From: Luidia sarsii
Lineage: Eukaryota > Echinodermata > Asteroidea > Paxillosida > Luidiidae
Reading direction: 5' to 3'
Assembly: GCA_949987565.1 (NCBI GenBank)
Contig: OX465117.1
Span: 3,638,214 to 3,702,213 of the forward strand
DNA length: 64,000 bases
Shown here: positions 8,742-23,700 of the stretch, one piece after another
How positions within the stretch are numbered: the stretch's first letter is position 1
Layout of the letters: each line of letters begins with the position of its first letter
Notes under the pieces: generated by a model
The model's input: only the letters and a program-made list of their open reading frames with translations
Told to the model about the DNA's origin: nothing
Database searches by the model: none
Program-made: the position numbers and the translations under genes

Positions 8742-11700
8742 GTTAGTTAAACACATAAGAGTTTGATTAGATTGTTCCTATGTAAATCATGCCATATAAT
8801 ACATCTGTCTCTCCTTTTTTAACAGGCTGGTTCTTGTCACTTATTTTACAAAAGAGATATCTGCTATAATAATATAACTATATATGCAGGCTGATGTTAT
8901 TGAACTTTGCTTTGTACTGATTCATTATTTTGTATTTGCAATAATTTTATTTGAAATGTTTGAACCAATTGTTTTGTTTGGTAAAATAGAGCTTTTGATG
9001 GATTCATACCGGTAGGTGTGAAAGAGGATTTAAATTGATGTCAGTGGACTAAGGAATGTCCCTTACCATTTGCCAATGTACTAGTAGGTTCACAAATTGT
9101 TTTGCTATTTCTTAGGGCTGGCTCAGGGGACAACCACCAGCTGTAGCGACAATACTAAGAGAACTGTATGATAAAATTTTTGATGATCTATACCATTATG
9201 TGTCACTCAATCTCATTGCTAAGATGGACATACTTGAATGCAACTACATAAGACAGGTATGTGAATGCAATCTTTATGTTTAAGTTATTAATGCACATAC
9301 TCTCTACGCATGTATTTTGGTATGGTATATAATCCTTTTACAATCCTTTTTAATTTCTTAAGAAATAAGTACTTGGAGCTTTTGTCAAAGGATTATCTAC
9401 CCACAAAAGGGCCCATTATGAATTTTCATATACATATACATGTATAGCACAACTGCATATTTACAGTGTGTCCAAGTAGCTCCCCTGTACTAACAGCATT
9501 TGACTACAGAATAGCCTCCACTCCAGGGGGTCAAATCTTTGAGGTGGTCAGCCCTAACACAGGTTGCGGTGAATATAGTGGTGAAATTAAACTGTCTGTG
9601 TGATGACATTTGGGCTGTGGAGCATGTCAACATGCTGTCTCCTGTGGCAGTGCACTATCCCTCGATCATCCACATTAAAATTCCAACAATAGATTGATTG
9701 GTTAAACTGTCTGTGTGATGACATTTGGGCTGTGGAGCATGTCAACATGCTGTCTCCTGTGGCAGTGCACTATCCCTCGATCATCCACATTAAAATTCCA
9801 ACAATAGATTTATTGGTTAAACTGTCTGTGTGATGACATTTGGGCTGTGGAACATGTTAACACGCTGTCTCCTGTGGCAGTGCACTATCCCTCGATCGTC
9901 CACATTAAAATTCCCACAATAGATTGATTGCGCAACTGTTTACATGCCGTCTCGTGACTTATGGTAGGTATTTTTTTAATTTCATTTCGCACTGAGCAGT
10001 AATGGAAACGAGAAGAATGGAAAATATGATAGTCTTCTTTGCTCATTTCCACTCCTGTTCTGCAGCAAAAGAGATGAAAAAACACCCGCTTTGAGTCATG
10101 TGATGGCATATATATACATTGGTTGTACAATCGCAACCGCATAATTCAGTGGAATACATGACATGGGATTGGGAAATGCATTGCAATAGCTTACTTTGTT
10201 TGTTGAAAATAAGTAATAGAAACATCAGAAAATTCTGGATGCATACCATGTGCATGATGTATTCCTTTTCTGTCTCCTCAAACAAAAGAAAGAAACGCAG
10301 ACTGGGAAATTTTGAACTGCTCATTTTATTTGTGAATACTTGATAATTGTGGTTAAAAATAGCAGAAATATGGTTAATGTGAAGAATGCTTAAGATGTTT
10401 GACAGAGAAATGATATGCAATCATTAGGCATGGATACGACCACACATAACACTATCTAAACAGGGGACACGCAACACATTCAGATGTGTCATTTGAGAGG
10501 TTAGGATTGAGCAGATTAAGTTTTTATGAAAAATTACGGCAAAAGACAATTGAACAGAGCTATTGAAATATTTAATCTATAGTTGGACTCCCGCAAAGCC
10601 CAATTGTTTTCTTATTTGTTTCCTAACAGTCTGTTGATCTGCTGGATGGACTAATACCAGCTAAAGATGAACATGATCATAGTGTATTACAAGCCATACA
10701 TCTGGAAAGGCTGTTTATATTTGCTCTAATGTGGAGTCTTGGAGCTCTCCTTGAACTCGATGATAGAGCTAAGATGGAGGAATTTATGATAGGCCATGAG
10801 AGTCGCCTCAGCTATCCTAATATTGAGGACGGAAGTGGACATACTATCTTTGAATTTGTTGTCAATGATGCAGGTAGGTTTTATGTTTAGTTGCATGAAA
10901 GATGTGACTTGTACTGCCTACACTCTGTCTAAATGGCAGCTATATGGATGCACATTTCTTGTGTCCTGATCAGTTGGAGGAGATACTTAAAGGGGAATGA
11001 AACCCAGATAAAAATGTTGGCTTATCTGATTGGGTGTTAAAAACAAACTACAATTACCTATGTGCTACTCACCTACGAGTTTCATAAAGAGATAAAAATC
11101 ATGGAATTCGTTGGTCGAATTTGTGTTACCACAAACCGCCATCTTTTCGAATGGCCTGCCAGTCACTGCAGGGGGTATGACATTGCAACCGAAAACTCCT
11201 GCATGGGCCTGGACGGATGTACCCCTATTACATGTATATACTGCGTGCAGTTATACACTCGCGAGCTGAACGATGGTGTACTGCCAGGCTTTTGGATGTC
11301 AAAATGCCAGTGGGAAAAAGCTGGGGAAATCTTTCCATGCAGTTCTCAACAAGGACAAGAGACCTGAGTTGTTTAGGAAGTGGGCTGCGGCCATCAAAAT
11401 TGAGAAATTTCTCAAAGTCGAGACTAGATCGAGACGCAATCACCACGCTACAATCATGCATTTCAACTGTATACTTTGGGAACTGCATGGAAAGATTTCC
11501 CCCAGCTTTTTCCCACTTGCATTTTGACATCCAAAAGCCTGGCAGTACACCATTGTTCAGCTCGCGAGTGTATAACCGCACGCAGTATATATATGTAGTA
11601 GAGGTACATCCATCTGGGCCCATGCGGGAGTTTTCCTTTGCGATGTCATACCCCCCGCAGTGACTGGCGGGCCATTTGAAAAGATGGCGGTTTGTGGGAA

Positions 11701-14700
11701 CGCGAATTAGACCACCGAATTCCATGATTTTTCCCTCTTTATGAAACCCAATCAGATAAGCCATTATTTTTCTCTGGGTTTCATTCCCCTTTAAGCCCAC
11801 TTTGCATATATATTTGTTTCCATGGCAACAGCAGACAATTACTTCTCACACTCTGGAATTCTTCAAAATCTCCAATTTTCTGCTGTATACTGAAAAAGTG
11901 TGTTGGACTTTAGTGTTGGACTGATTATTGCTATTGTTTGTATATAGACTAAGCATATCTTGATCCTTTTTATATTTTTCTTCCTTTGTTCCCAAGCAGA
12001 GATAGTTTCATGCATACCTGTCCACTCCGGTGCACATTCAATGGGTATTCACATATTCTCCTCAAAAAAATTATCTTGCTCACATACCAGGCATTACAAT
12101 CATAAATGTGTACACATATCCCTACAAGTGATAAATAATGGTGCACTCGCATCTCTTGCTGCTACCATAAACCCCTTATACAATATGTCAGTGGGACTCT
12201 CTAGATGTGGGTATATTCATTACTCTCTATTCAAAAGCTTGTGATATTGTGCACTGGCTGCTAAATGTACATATGTGCACAGTATATTTCAACAATTGCT
12301 CAGTTGTGGGCAATGATCGTGTGTGCATGGTTTTTTCAAATTGCTGTGACATGGACGTTGATTGGACCAAAATTTCTACTAGATTACCTTAATTGCTAGC
12401 AATTGGATTGCCTCGCTAAATGCTTAGTGTAAACCTGCCTTAATTGTATATCAAACAACAACAGTGACAGTTCATATTTCTTTCTAATTGTGGAGCAAAG
12501 AAGGCAATAATTAGGACAATCTTGACAAATTATCATAATTCATGGTAAATTTGGACTTACCAATTTATGCAAAAGGCAAAAACCTCTTTTACATACCGGT
12601 AACCAAACCTGATACAGCGGAATAGTTACCGACAGATGCACATTAAATTTTAACCCGAAATACAGATAATCAGTCAAAACCATGTAACATGTGAGTGTCA
12701 AGTTTAATAGATTGAGTTTTCAAGATTTTCCCTCTACTGCAAAGGATACCTCATTAGTTTTCCAATGATATCAAAATTATTTCCATACGTTGATGAAATC
12801 CAAATGCAGGAAATATGAGGATGCAACATGCAGTCAAGGACGCCACTTATAGAGAAAAATGGCTCTGATTAAGTTTGATGTCATGCACACGATGCACCGA
12901 TAGCGATTGCAGCGAACACAGACACATTTTCAAAATTCCCCAATTCTTAATATTTACAGACATTTGTTTAACATTTCCTTCATACAGATGATTCTCTTAT
13001 ACATAAGCTTCTGAAAATTCAAACAAATTAATATTGAGTTCGACATGGATTTTGAGAAAGAACTTTTGGAGTAGATGCCTCATTACGCCCTCTTAGGTCA
13101 AAAATTGCCTTTGAATGACACAGCCCATTCTTTTGACACTAATCACACTCAAGTCTACATGTAAACATACATGTATAAGGTTGCCAAGGAAAAAAGCTCC
13201 TCGATTTTTAACATTTTACCATAGAAAATTCATTGAATTTTGTTTGTAAGAAGGTGCAGGAACCTTGTTGTAAGGCTGTCATACCGGTACTTTGACTTAT
13301 AAAGACATTTTTGATTCATAATTTCATCAAGTACATTGTATAGTATTGTTAAGCAGTGTTTCATGCTGTTGGTATTTTATTGTTTCAGTGCATGATCTAT
13401 TGCTCCACCCCATGATAAATTGGTAAAAATTGTTGCAATTTTGATCTAATGTATAGATATGATTTCTTGTCATCCAATGGTTGATGATGCATAGGTGATT
13501 GGGAACATTGGTCCAAGAGGGTTCAGGAGTATATCTACCCAAGTGACTCAGTGCCCATATACACCTCTATCCTGGTACCCAATGTAGACAATGTCAGATC
13601 AAACTTCCTCATAGATATCATATGCAAACAACATAAGGTAAGTTCATGAATGTGACATCTAGGGCATAAACTTATAACCTTTACCTCAACAAATATACAA
13701 AAATATTGAAAATTCAAATTTTGCATTAATTTGATTATAAACTTTATGAATTTTGTAAAAAATGACTGGACTAGGACTTTAACCCAAGACGTACGGTTTT
13801 GCATACCAGCAATGTTACCATATGAGTTGTCGGTCCTTTTTTTTAGCTTTTCCGCTGCGAAGCAGAAAAGCTATTGTTCTGATTTTTCTTTTATTCCTTC
13901 TTCTTCTTCTTCTTCTTCTTCTTCTTGTCGCCCAAATCCCTTAGACTTTGTACATGGGTTTTGTAAGAGCCACTTTGGCCATTGAACACACTTTGATTTT
14001 TTTCAAACTTTGTGAATGCATAGAGCCCATGCTGAAGTTATGCACAGTATCATTGAAACCATCGTGACGTCACCATGTGTCACGTGATAGCGCTTTAAAG
14101 GGGCAAATTTTAAAGTCCATTTTTAGCAAAAGTACAAGTTCGTTTGTTTTCGTCTGTGCACTATATCTAAGTTGGGACAAGGTGTATCCAAAAATTGCCA
14201 TCATTTGTTGGTGACCTTATCTCATGAATATTTATGAGGTCATGAACTTTTCATATTTTCTAATTCAATTGTGCATATTTGGCCATCGGAGCAAGATTTT
14301 TTTCATTTTTTCGTTTATATCTATTGGGGATGCAAATTAGAAACACCTTCTGGGGCCAAAATGCCATGACGCAATCGTGACGTCTTCAAAATGCGTTATT
14401 TTAAAGCACATATTAGCCATTGGTCAATCTTCTCGAAATTTGGTGGGCAGTTAGCTATTGTGCTAGACATTCAAAATCTGAAGGTTGGCACCAAATGGGC
14501 ATTGTTTCAAATTATTATGATTTTTTAAATATTATCAAGCCACAAAATATGCACGTGCGTTTTAGGGTAGGAATGGAGGGTACGGGTTCTCATCCCGTTG
14601 AAAAGCATTATGTTCTGTTTGACAACCGACATAAATCTCTATTTTTTTTGGGGGGGGGCAAACATGTTTGAAAACGAAGATACAAGTATGGCAGTTAATC

Positions 14701-17700
14701 TGACTGGCACCCCCACCACGTCAAAGATTAGTTGACAATTTGGGCTTGATAGCTCTGATGGTAATGAGCAAAACCAGAGTTTATGGGTTCAAGTCCCAGT
14801 TCAGTCAAAGTTTTCATTGCCATTTTTTCAAAATTGTTTAAGAAGTTCCCAGTCTGTTTTTCCTTTATTTGTTTTATAATTTAATTTGATTTACAAACAT
14901 TTTTGTGAACCTCTTCTTAACACTGTTTCCCTGCAGCCTCTATATATGCTGATATGAAAAACAAATCCATGGAGAATGTGTTTCCCACAAAAGCTTTGAA
15001 ATGCCTTACTTTTTTCTTGTAGCTTAACCATATATTTTTGTTCTTTGTTAGCTTTGGAAATGTTCCATTATTTGCATTCAACAGGTTACCAGCAAGGCTA
15101 TCATTAGTATAGAATATTTTTTATAGCAATACCATTGCAAGATATTTCATTTTAAAAATATACTTATTGTCAGTAGTTATCCTATTTACTTGTTTTGTCA
15201 AAATTTTCAGCTTATTTTTTGAGCAACACTATTATTGTACACTACAATATAAAGTCAAACAAACAAATGAAAAACTGACTGGGAACTTAAGAACAAATTG
15301 AAAAATTGGCAAAGAAAACTTTGACTATACTGGGACCGGTCCTATCAAAGTTTTCTTTGCCAATTTTTCAATTTGCACTATGAAGTGTTAAACAGTTATC
15401 TTTTCTCACTAAGGCAGCATTATTCACATTTCACATTTTTTGGCCCTCCTTTTGAATTGCAGGCTGTGCTGCTGATTGGTGAGCAAGGCACTGCCAAGAC
15501 AGTAATGATCAAAGGTTGCATGTCAAAGTACAACCCTGATGTACACATGAGCAAGAGTTTTAACTTCTCTTCTGCCACTACACCAATGATGTTTCAGGTA
15601 TTGAATTGCTTTTAGTTGCCACATACAGGATTCTAAGGATTCTGATTGGTCTAATACTGTAATGGTTTTGATATGTCCAAAAACTGCATTCAGACTTGAG
15701 TTAAATGGGAAATTTAACTAGGACAATGGTTAAATTTCAAATGGACAAATCTTGCTGCCAGTTGCACTTTGACGTTTTTAATTCAGTAAATTAAACTAAG
15801 ACCATGGTTGAAGATCCTAAGCAATGTTTTGGTGGGTTTTTCCAGGTTATTGAGTGTTCCCATTTGAACAAAAATCATTTATGAGATTAGAAAAATCAAA
15901 AACGTATTTTGAAAATTACTATTTACAATCAGTTGCAGAACACATCCTGTCCCAGCACAGATTTGTTTGTGTGATTAAACATTTGCTTACTAAAACTTGC
16001 TCAATTTTGCCGTTTTTGGTGAATGCTTATCAACCTGTATTGCTGCTAATTGCAGCAACACCACCAAACATGTGTTCAATCTAAAAAAAGAAATTCCTCT
16101 GACCCCAAATTTCAATGATTTGGGACAGTGAAAATAAAGCTGATCAGAGTGAAGTGCTCTGCTCAGCTTGCTTTTAATCAGCATGTTTTGATTGAAGTGA
16201 AAATGATCAACATCAGCAGTTTGGGATCAAGTTCAAACCGATGCTTTGTCCCGATGGCCAACAAAATTCTTGCAAAGCGCGAAAACCGTACATGTGTATT
16301 ATTGTTTTTATTATTATTTATTATTATTGAATGGTTTATTAAAAATATCATTAGTCGCGGCCTAGGGCCGAATTGAAAATGATTTACAATTTAAAAAATA
16401 AATCATAAACATTTAGACGAATTTAAGTTAGTAGTCTCCAAATAGGCACTCCCTTTCTTATGAATACATGTGCCGGCAATTGATATCTAGATGGAAGAAG
16501 TGTTTAAGTTTCTACTGATGTTTCTACCGTTAGTAATGTTCCAATTGCGACGATACCATGTATAAAGGGTGGCTGCAATAGAGGAAAACTTGATGTCGTT
16601 GTTGCGCGCTAATACCCTCGCGAAACTGACAAACTACCGGTAATGAAGACAATTAAAAACCAAAATCTACAAAGTGTTTTGGATAAAGGTGTATGAGACG
16701 TGATAAGAGCAGCACTATGGTTGTACATGTACTTGTAGGCTTTGAGATTCATGATTTTATGGGTACCAGCTTTTCGATGAAAAGGCACATGCCGTACCAG
16801 TACAGCCGAGGGCCCTCAGTTTGTGTACCAGCGTAACGGTACGTTGTTTATTTGGATCAGCTGTTGGTGTACCATGTGCATGCAATAATGTATACATGGT
16901 TACAAATCTTTATACAGTGTATCCTTATTTTTGTACACACATAGACATGACACACAAAAAAATCCTAGGCGGTAGTTTGGACAATGTATGCTCTGTATGT
17001 GGGGATGGTGTGAACAATGTGGTTACTCTGGAATAATAGTTGACCATCTTCTTCAATATTCCTCTTGTTGTTAGGAACTACATGATCCTTGGCATGAGTT
17101 TACTGAAGATTATCATTTTAAAAATTGCAACAACAGCAGGCAATCATTAGTAGGATTTTTTAGGAAAACTTTCATTTTCCATAAAATATCAATGGTGATT
17201 ATTTTTTTATTTAAATGTTCATTTGCATGCAGTGCAGTTGGTTGCCTTCAATTCGCCTGCACTCACCGCCTCAAAAGAAACAATTTTTCTTCTTTTGTTT
17301 CAGTAGTCCCTAGAATGAATAGTTCAGACATAATCAATTATATTTCTGTAGACGGCACAAATTCAAATAAAAAATGTGTTCTGCTTAGCCCTATTTAGGG
17401 AAATCAAAAAAGGAAGAAGAATTGTTTGAATTATAATAACATCTGGTGTGTTTGTTGATGGTACAAACTTTTTTGGAGGTATAATGTGAGTCATGTCAGT
17501 GAGATTGTTTTTGTTTTGACTTACAGCGAACCATTGAGAGCTATGTTGACAAACGTATGGGCAGCACCTTTGGTCCTCCCGCAGGTCGTAAGATGACTGT
17601 CTTTGTAGATGACATCAATATGCCAATCATCAATGAATGGGGAGACCAGGTATAAGACTATATAGTCTAGGAAAAGGACCTTACAACAAAATATACTACT

Positions 17701-20700
17701 GAACAATTATTCATGTTAAGTAGTGATTTATGATGAATCGAATTGCAAGATTGTATGGCAAGCATTTTACACTCAAGTGAATAAAATTATTGTAAATCAT
17801 GTTGCATTAGTCTTCTTCGATTAATTTAGTCCTGCCATTATTGCAGGTAACAAATGAGATAGTTCGTCAGATGATGGAGATGAAGGGAATGTACAGTTTG
17901 GAGAAACCAGGTGATTTCACCAGCATTGTAGATGTTCAGTTCATAGCAGCTATGATTCAACCTGGAGGAGGTAGAAATGACATCCCAGAGAGACTCAAAA
18001 GACAGTTCTGTATCTTCAACTGTTCTTTGCCTTCAAACATGTCCATCGATAAGATCTTTGGTGAGTGCATAAGCAAATTTTCAAATTTAACCAAGCTTAA
18101 GTCTCTTCACCTAGAAATTACCTTCAATATTAGCTGTGAAAAAACTCAAACATGGGCATGGCAAACTTTATTTTAAACAATCTTAATTACTCAAAAAAAT
18201 TATAGGGTCTTACATTTCATTCGTAGCAAGACCTTCCTCAGGCTGAATGACAAGGATAAAACAGGAAGGGGAGAGGCATGAGGAGGCAAATGGCAGAAAA
18301 GAACAAAGGAAGAACAGGAAGAACGGCCTTTAGACTCTTGAAAAAGAGACAGGAAGAACATCTTAAAAATTGCATAAAAAAGATCTTAACCACTTCGTGC
18401 CGGGACCTCCGAAATTGGAGCTCCGTTGGTTTGACTAAGAGACGGAGCCCTCCAAATCCGGGCACCACTATTGTCAACATTTTAAACAAAGACTTCAGCT
18501 TAGAACAAAGCAAAACGAATCATGACAAAGACTCTTTTTGACGCAAGTTGCCACATGAATTGCCCGATTAGCAGCAGTAATTGTGCAATTGTGGGCCTTA
18601 ACTGTGCGATGATCGAGTGATAGCGCGTTGCCGCTGAAAGCACGCGGGGGACATTGTGTTGGTATGCCACACAGCCTAACGGTCGTCGGTCAGACTGTAA
18701 TTCCTCCCACGTTCTTCACCGCAATCTTTACGCTGGATTGTTTTAGCGAGATTTGAAAATGATGCATTGTTCAAAAAACCTCGTATGACGGTCATAGGCG
18801 CTGTAAAAGAACCTGGCGCAAAGTGGTTAAGTCTCTTTGCATCATGTTAAACACTTTTATAGAACAAATTATGGAACTTAAAAAAAAAAAAAATGGAAAA
18901 AAAACTTAGACTGGACTGGGACTTGAACTCTGGCCAGAAGTTTTTTGTTCAAGAACTCTTACCATCTAAGCTACCCGGTATCCACCCCAGCCCTTAGATG
19001 ATGGCCTTCCAGCTTGCCATTTTTCAAATTTGTTTAAAATTTCCCTGTCAGTTATCCTTTATTTGTTTGATTGTTTACTTTTGGTTGTTTCAACTAACTG
19101 AAGATGGGCGTCTGTTCCCTGGATATACTGTAAGCAGTTTATGGTTAAATGCTTTTGACTGGCGCCACCACCCTGGTAAAGACTAGTGAACTACATTTGT
19201 ATTTGGAAGGCCACCATATAAGGGCTGGATAGCTCTTTGATTTAGCATGAAAAAGCTTCCTCAAAAGAATCAAGTTGCCAGACAAAATTCCACTTGTATT
19301 TCACATGAAGCAACCAATAGTAGAATATGAGTCAAATACAACAAGCATCAAGTGAAATATGGTTGGCAATCTCGTTTTAACCAGGGGAGAAATATCTTTT
19401 TAGATTTTCACGCTTAAGCAGCTCTTTAAAATTGGCCCCAGGTAATGAGTTCGTCTAAGTTTTCTTTGCCATTTTAAAAAATTGTTTCAAGGTTCCTAGT
19501 AAGTTTTTCCTTTGTTTTATGATACAAAGAGGACTTAGGCTCTCTTTTATGCCATTTTTATCTTCTTCCTGTCTCTGATTATTCCAGAGTATAAGTGAGT
19601 TTGTCTTTTTTAGTTTGAAAAATACCATTTCAGTGATATTGATGTTTATTTGTAGGCATCATTGGCTGTGGTTATTTCTGCTCAACCCGCTTTAATGAGG
19701 ATGTTGTCAAGATTGTTAAGCTGCTTGTACCCATAACGCGTAAAGTCTGGCAAGCAACCAAGGTACAAAAACATTAAAATGCTTATAATTATTGCAATGA
19801 TACATTTACACTAAACCTATATTGTACTATATGTAATTTGTATTTTTCGATGTAAATGGTCAAAAGTGAATGCCTGAATCTTAGTTGTGCTCTACCAGAT
19901 GTTGTAATAATGTTACCTTTTTTTTGACAACCCCCATTAAATTATTTAATGAAGTCTCTTGTTCTTAGGAATAGTCTTATACATTGTTTATTTTTCTCTT
20001 TATATTCGCCTAACCCTCTCCTAAATCTCATTAATTTAAACTGCAGTGCTCACAATTCACTATAATTCAGTATCATTTGGCATTACATTGGATGGACATT
20101 TAACTCTACTTGAGTCCAACAAAATGTCATATACATGTGGACTCTGCACATTAAAATGGTTTTAAAAAAACCTCAAAAATTTGAATTTGCTCTACGCTTT
20201 CCAAACCAACTTTCTAGTGCAAATATTAACCTACTTGACCTTGGAGACTGGTTGATTGATGGAAACGTGAAATTGCAAGTGCAGCTATTGGTCACAGACA
20301 TGTCAGTTTTTGCATTGGAAATTTCGTAATTCTGGAGAATCACTGAAATGCAAAACAAATATACATGTACTGGGAAAAACCATTAAGACCATCGAGTATA
20401 AACAATTACCCTAAAATTAATTGCCTGCTGTTTAATTATTATCTTTAGCTTGTCTTATACATTATATTGAGTTGTATATTGTGATATTGTTTACATTATC
20501 AAACTCCTTGATTATTGTATTGCATTGTTGATGATGATATTACTACATTTTCACTTTTCTTACAGCTCAAGATGCTGCCTACTCCTGCCAAGTTCCACTA
20601 TATCTTCAATCTCCGCGACTTGTCTCGTATCTGGGAGGGCATGCTGCATATAGATGGTAATGAATGTCAGGAAGCAATGACAATACTAGCACTGTGGCAT

Positions 20701-23700
20701 CACGAATGCACAAGAGTAATCGCAGACAGGTAATATACTATAAAACTTTCTATTTCCACTAAACATTTAATTTACCCCAGTGATTATCAAGATCAAGAAC
20801 ATTTGGACTGGACTCCGTTTTGAACCTATACCTTTTGTTTTTCATACGGGCACTCTTACCATCCGAGCTATCCAGCCCTTATATGGCAGCCCTTTCCAAA
20901 TAGTCAACTGTATCTCACGGGATTACACCCCTATTTTCAAACAAATTGCCTCAGACTTTTTTTTTACATTTTGAAAGAAAAAAAAAAGTTAAATTATTCT
21001 GACTGGTGCCCCCACCCCGACAAAGACTAGTTGACTTTTTGGGAATGCTGCTATCTACCGGTACGGGCTGGATAGCTCAGATGGTAAGAGAACTGATAGT
21101 GATACGCAGAAAGAGATGACAAAGATTCAAGTCCTGGTCCTGTCACAGTTTTTGTTTAAGCTAGGCTAATCAGAGATAACTTTCAGTTTAAATATCTTGT
21201 GTGATGTTTTTTTTTTTTTTAGATTCACAAATTCTGAAGACAAGCAGTGGTTTGAAGTGGCCATCAGGCAAATTGCCCAAGACCAACTTTGTGAGGATAT
21301 GGCTAAACTTATCCCTGAGGAACCATACTTTGTTGACTTCCTACGAGATCCACCAGAACCTACTGGAGATGAGCCTGATGATGCAGTACTAGAAGCTCCA
21401 AAGATATATGAACTAGTAAGCATGTTTTGGAACTTAAACAGAAATCAAATGGAAATTAAATAAAGGACTTTTGTAATTTAAATAGATTGCTTGGAACTTA
21501 TGTTATTTCAAAATGACATCAAACTTGGAGAGAAAATATTTTATTCCTTTGAGCCATGACATCCCAAAACCTTTACAAATTTGAAAATCTTACCTCTAAC
21601 CTCTTTAACCTGTAAATCTCCAAATGCACCTATTTATACAACCATTATGAAAAATACTAAGAATTAATGCAAAGATGTAGACTTGGCAATAAATGCATGT
21701 TTGTGGACATTACATCAAGGTTTACAAAAGTATGAAGTTTTTTGATCACCTCACTTGCAGTTTTTCATTTTGAGCATTGAATAGAATGATATGAATTCAC
21801 AATGCACTCAAAATTGAACTCTAATGGATAGACCAAAGGGAATTACCAAGATAAAAATGTTAAAAAAAATAGTCATAAAGTTCAATATTCCAGTAATTGA
21901 TACAAATACTTGACTTGTGCAGGAGACTGGACAAATTGAGCAAGATATTCATACATGATTCATACTAAGCAACCAGATTGATAACCAGAATACCTCATTT
22001 TAAAGTTAATTTCTTCATGACTGTCTATTCTTTGTATGTTCTTGGTGCAATCGCTGTAGGTACCCAGTTTGGACTTACTTGCTGACAAGCTTCAACAGTA
22101 CATGTCTATGTATAATGACACAGTACGAGGAGCACATATGGATCTAGTGTTCTTCAATGATGCAATGACTCACCTCATAAAGGTAAGTACAGTATAGTCC
22201 TTACATGAGCCAAAGTTGAATTTAATATGGATAGATCAAGTACATGTATATGTACATGTCTTCTAATTGTGTCCAGTTGTCGGATGTTGTATTTCAGCCA
22301 AAGCTGAGAGCAGTTTCTGGCAATTTGATTAAACTCTGCAAGGTTGCAGGCTTTGTACTCTTGCTCCAGTGGAGAACATTTCAGAAGGTGATATGTGGTC
22401 TTTGGCTCAGCACTACATAAACAGGCTTAATCTTCAGTGTCCAGGAAGACCCCACTTCTTAAGGGAGACTTTGCAGTGGCCACTTGCAGTTCTCAATCTG
22501 TTAAGTCATTTCCGTTCATCCCAGCTTGCATTGGACGTTGATGCACATGGTTGTCTTGGGTGTAAGATTGACCATTCTCTCTGTCCATAGAATGGTTCTC
22601 ATGCTGTCAGACTCAGTTTTAGGCTTAACATTGCTGAGGAAACACCTCCTAAACTTAAGACCAAATAGAGGGGGCAGTCTGCCTGCCTCTGATCTGGCGA
22701 AGTTGTTTTCTATGACTTGCTCTGCGTCGGATGATGACTGGTGGTGCTATACCAGAGAGTATAAGTACTGGTATACCTTAGGCAAGTAGCATTGATTGCT
22801 GTATCATTCTTTTTAGTGTAAGCAGACTAGACACTCATATTCGCCAGAAGAATAACACAAGGCTAAGACTGATGATTGAAGGGTATGTGGATTGGCATCC
22901 CAGCTAATACTTGTAGTCTTGATGATGTTGTTCCCTGCTCAGACTTTGGATTCTCAACAGTCTTGAAGGAAAGGCAGTGATGCAGAGTCACACCTCAGTC
23001 AGGTCCTAAAAGCTTGTACAATGTATGTGTTAAGATTGAGATTGAGATTGGTCTGTAGCTCTTTGCCCTTTTTCAGACTTTAGGAAGTCTGTTGAATAGA
23101 TTCTGCTGTTGCTATGCTTTAGTCAGTCTGTAAATGTCAAATGAGACATAAGACCTTCTAATTTGTATTCAAATACTCCATCAAAAATGTCTTTCAACGT
23201 CATACATAATAATGAGTAACATGAGAAATGACGGGCATTTTTCATCTCATACCAGTTTGTTGAATATGATGTATTTGCAGATATCTCGGGTAATACGGAC
23301 TCCTGTTGGAAACACATTGCTGGTTGGTGTTGGGGGGTCTGGTAAACAGAGTCTTACTAGACTGGCCTCCTTTATTGCCGGATACAAGATTTTTCAAATC
23401 ACACTAACAAGGTAACTTAGAATATGGTGTAAATATATCACCATTTCACATTGTGTAACTAGCATACTAATGCATCAGTTGTTTTGGTATTTTTGCTATT
23501 TCTCATTCTTTTCTCATTCTGTTCTTTTTTGCCTTTTTTTTTTTAAGCTTAAAGATTTAGAGGTCCTGATGTTTTGATCCTAACATGAACTTTCTGAAGG
23601 TTTTAAGCTTTGACTTTTGTAAATGTTAATAATATATATAGAGAGATACTGTCAAATTCAGCCTATGGCAATGTGACAAAAAGAAATGACAATGCATGTT

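Noticed and set aside
9588..9932. CRISPR-like array
   Set aside because: The three 115-bp units are contiguous tandem copies with no spacers, in a eukaryotic intron.
11228..11800. 190-residue minus-strand ORF
   Set aside because: It is antisense reading through the fold-back arms of the Kolobok-type element; the THAP frame lies elsewhere, and no protein family fits.
16290..16830. LINE-like 3' end
   Set aside because: A T-rich stretch and gcggcctagggccg look repeat-like, but no reverse transcriptase motif or target duplication is visible.
21060..21140. Possible tRNA gene
   Set aside because: It has an A box but no foldable cloverleaf, and the same sequence with SINE tails recurs through the introns.
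22260..22790. Possible coding repeat in the intron after exon 11
   Set aside because: Open on the plus strand in places, but no motif of any transposon or host family can be supported on either strand.
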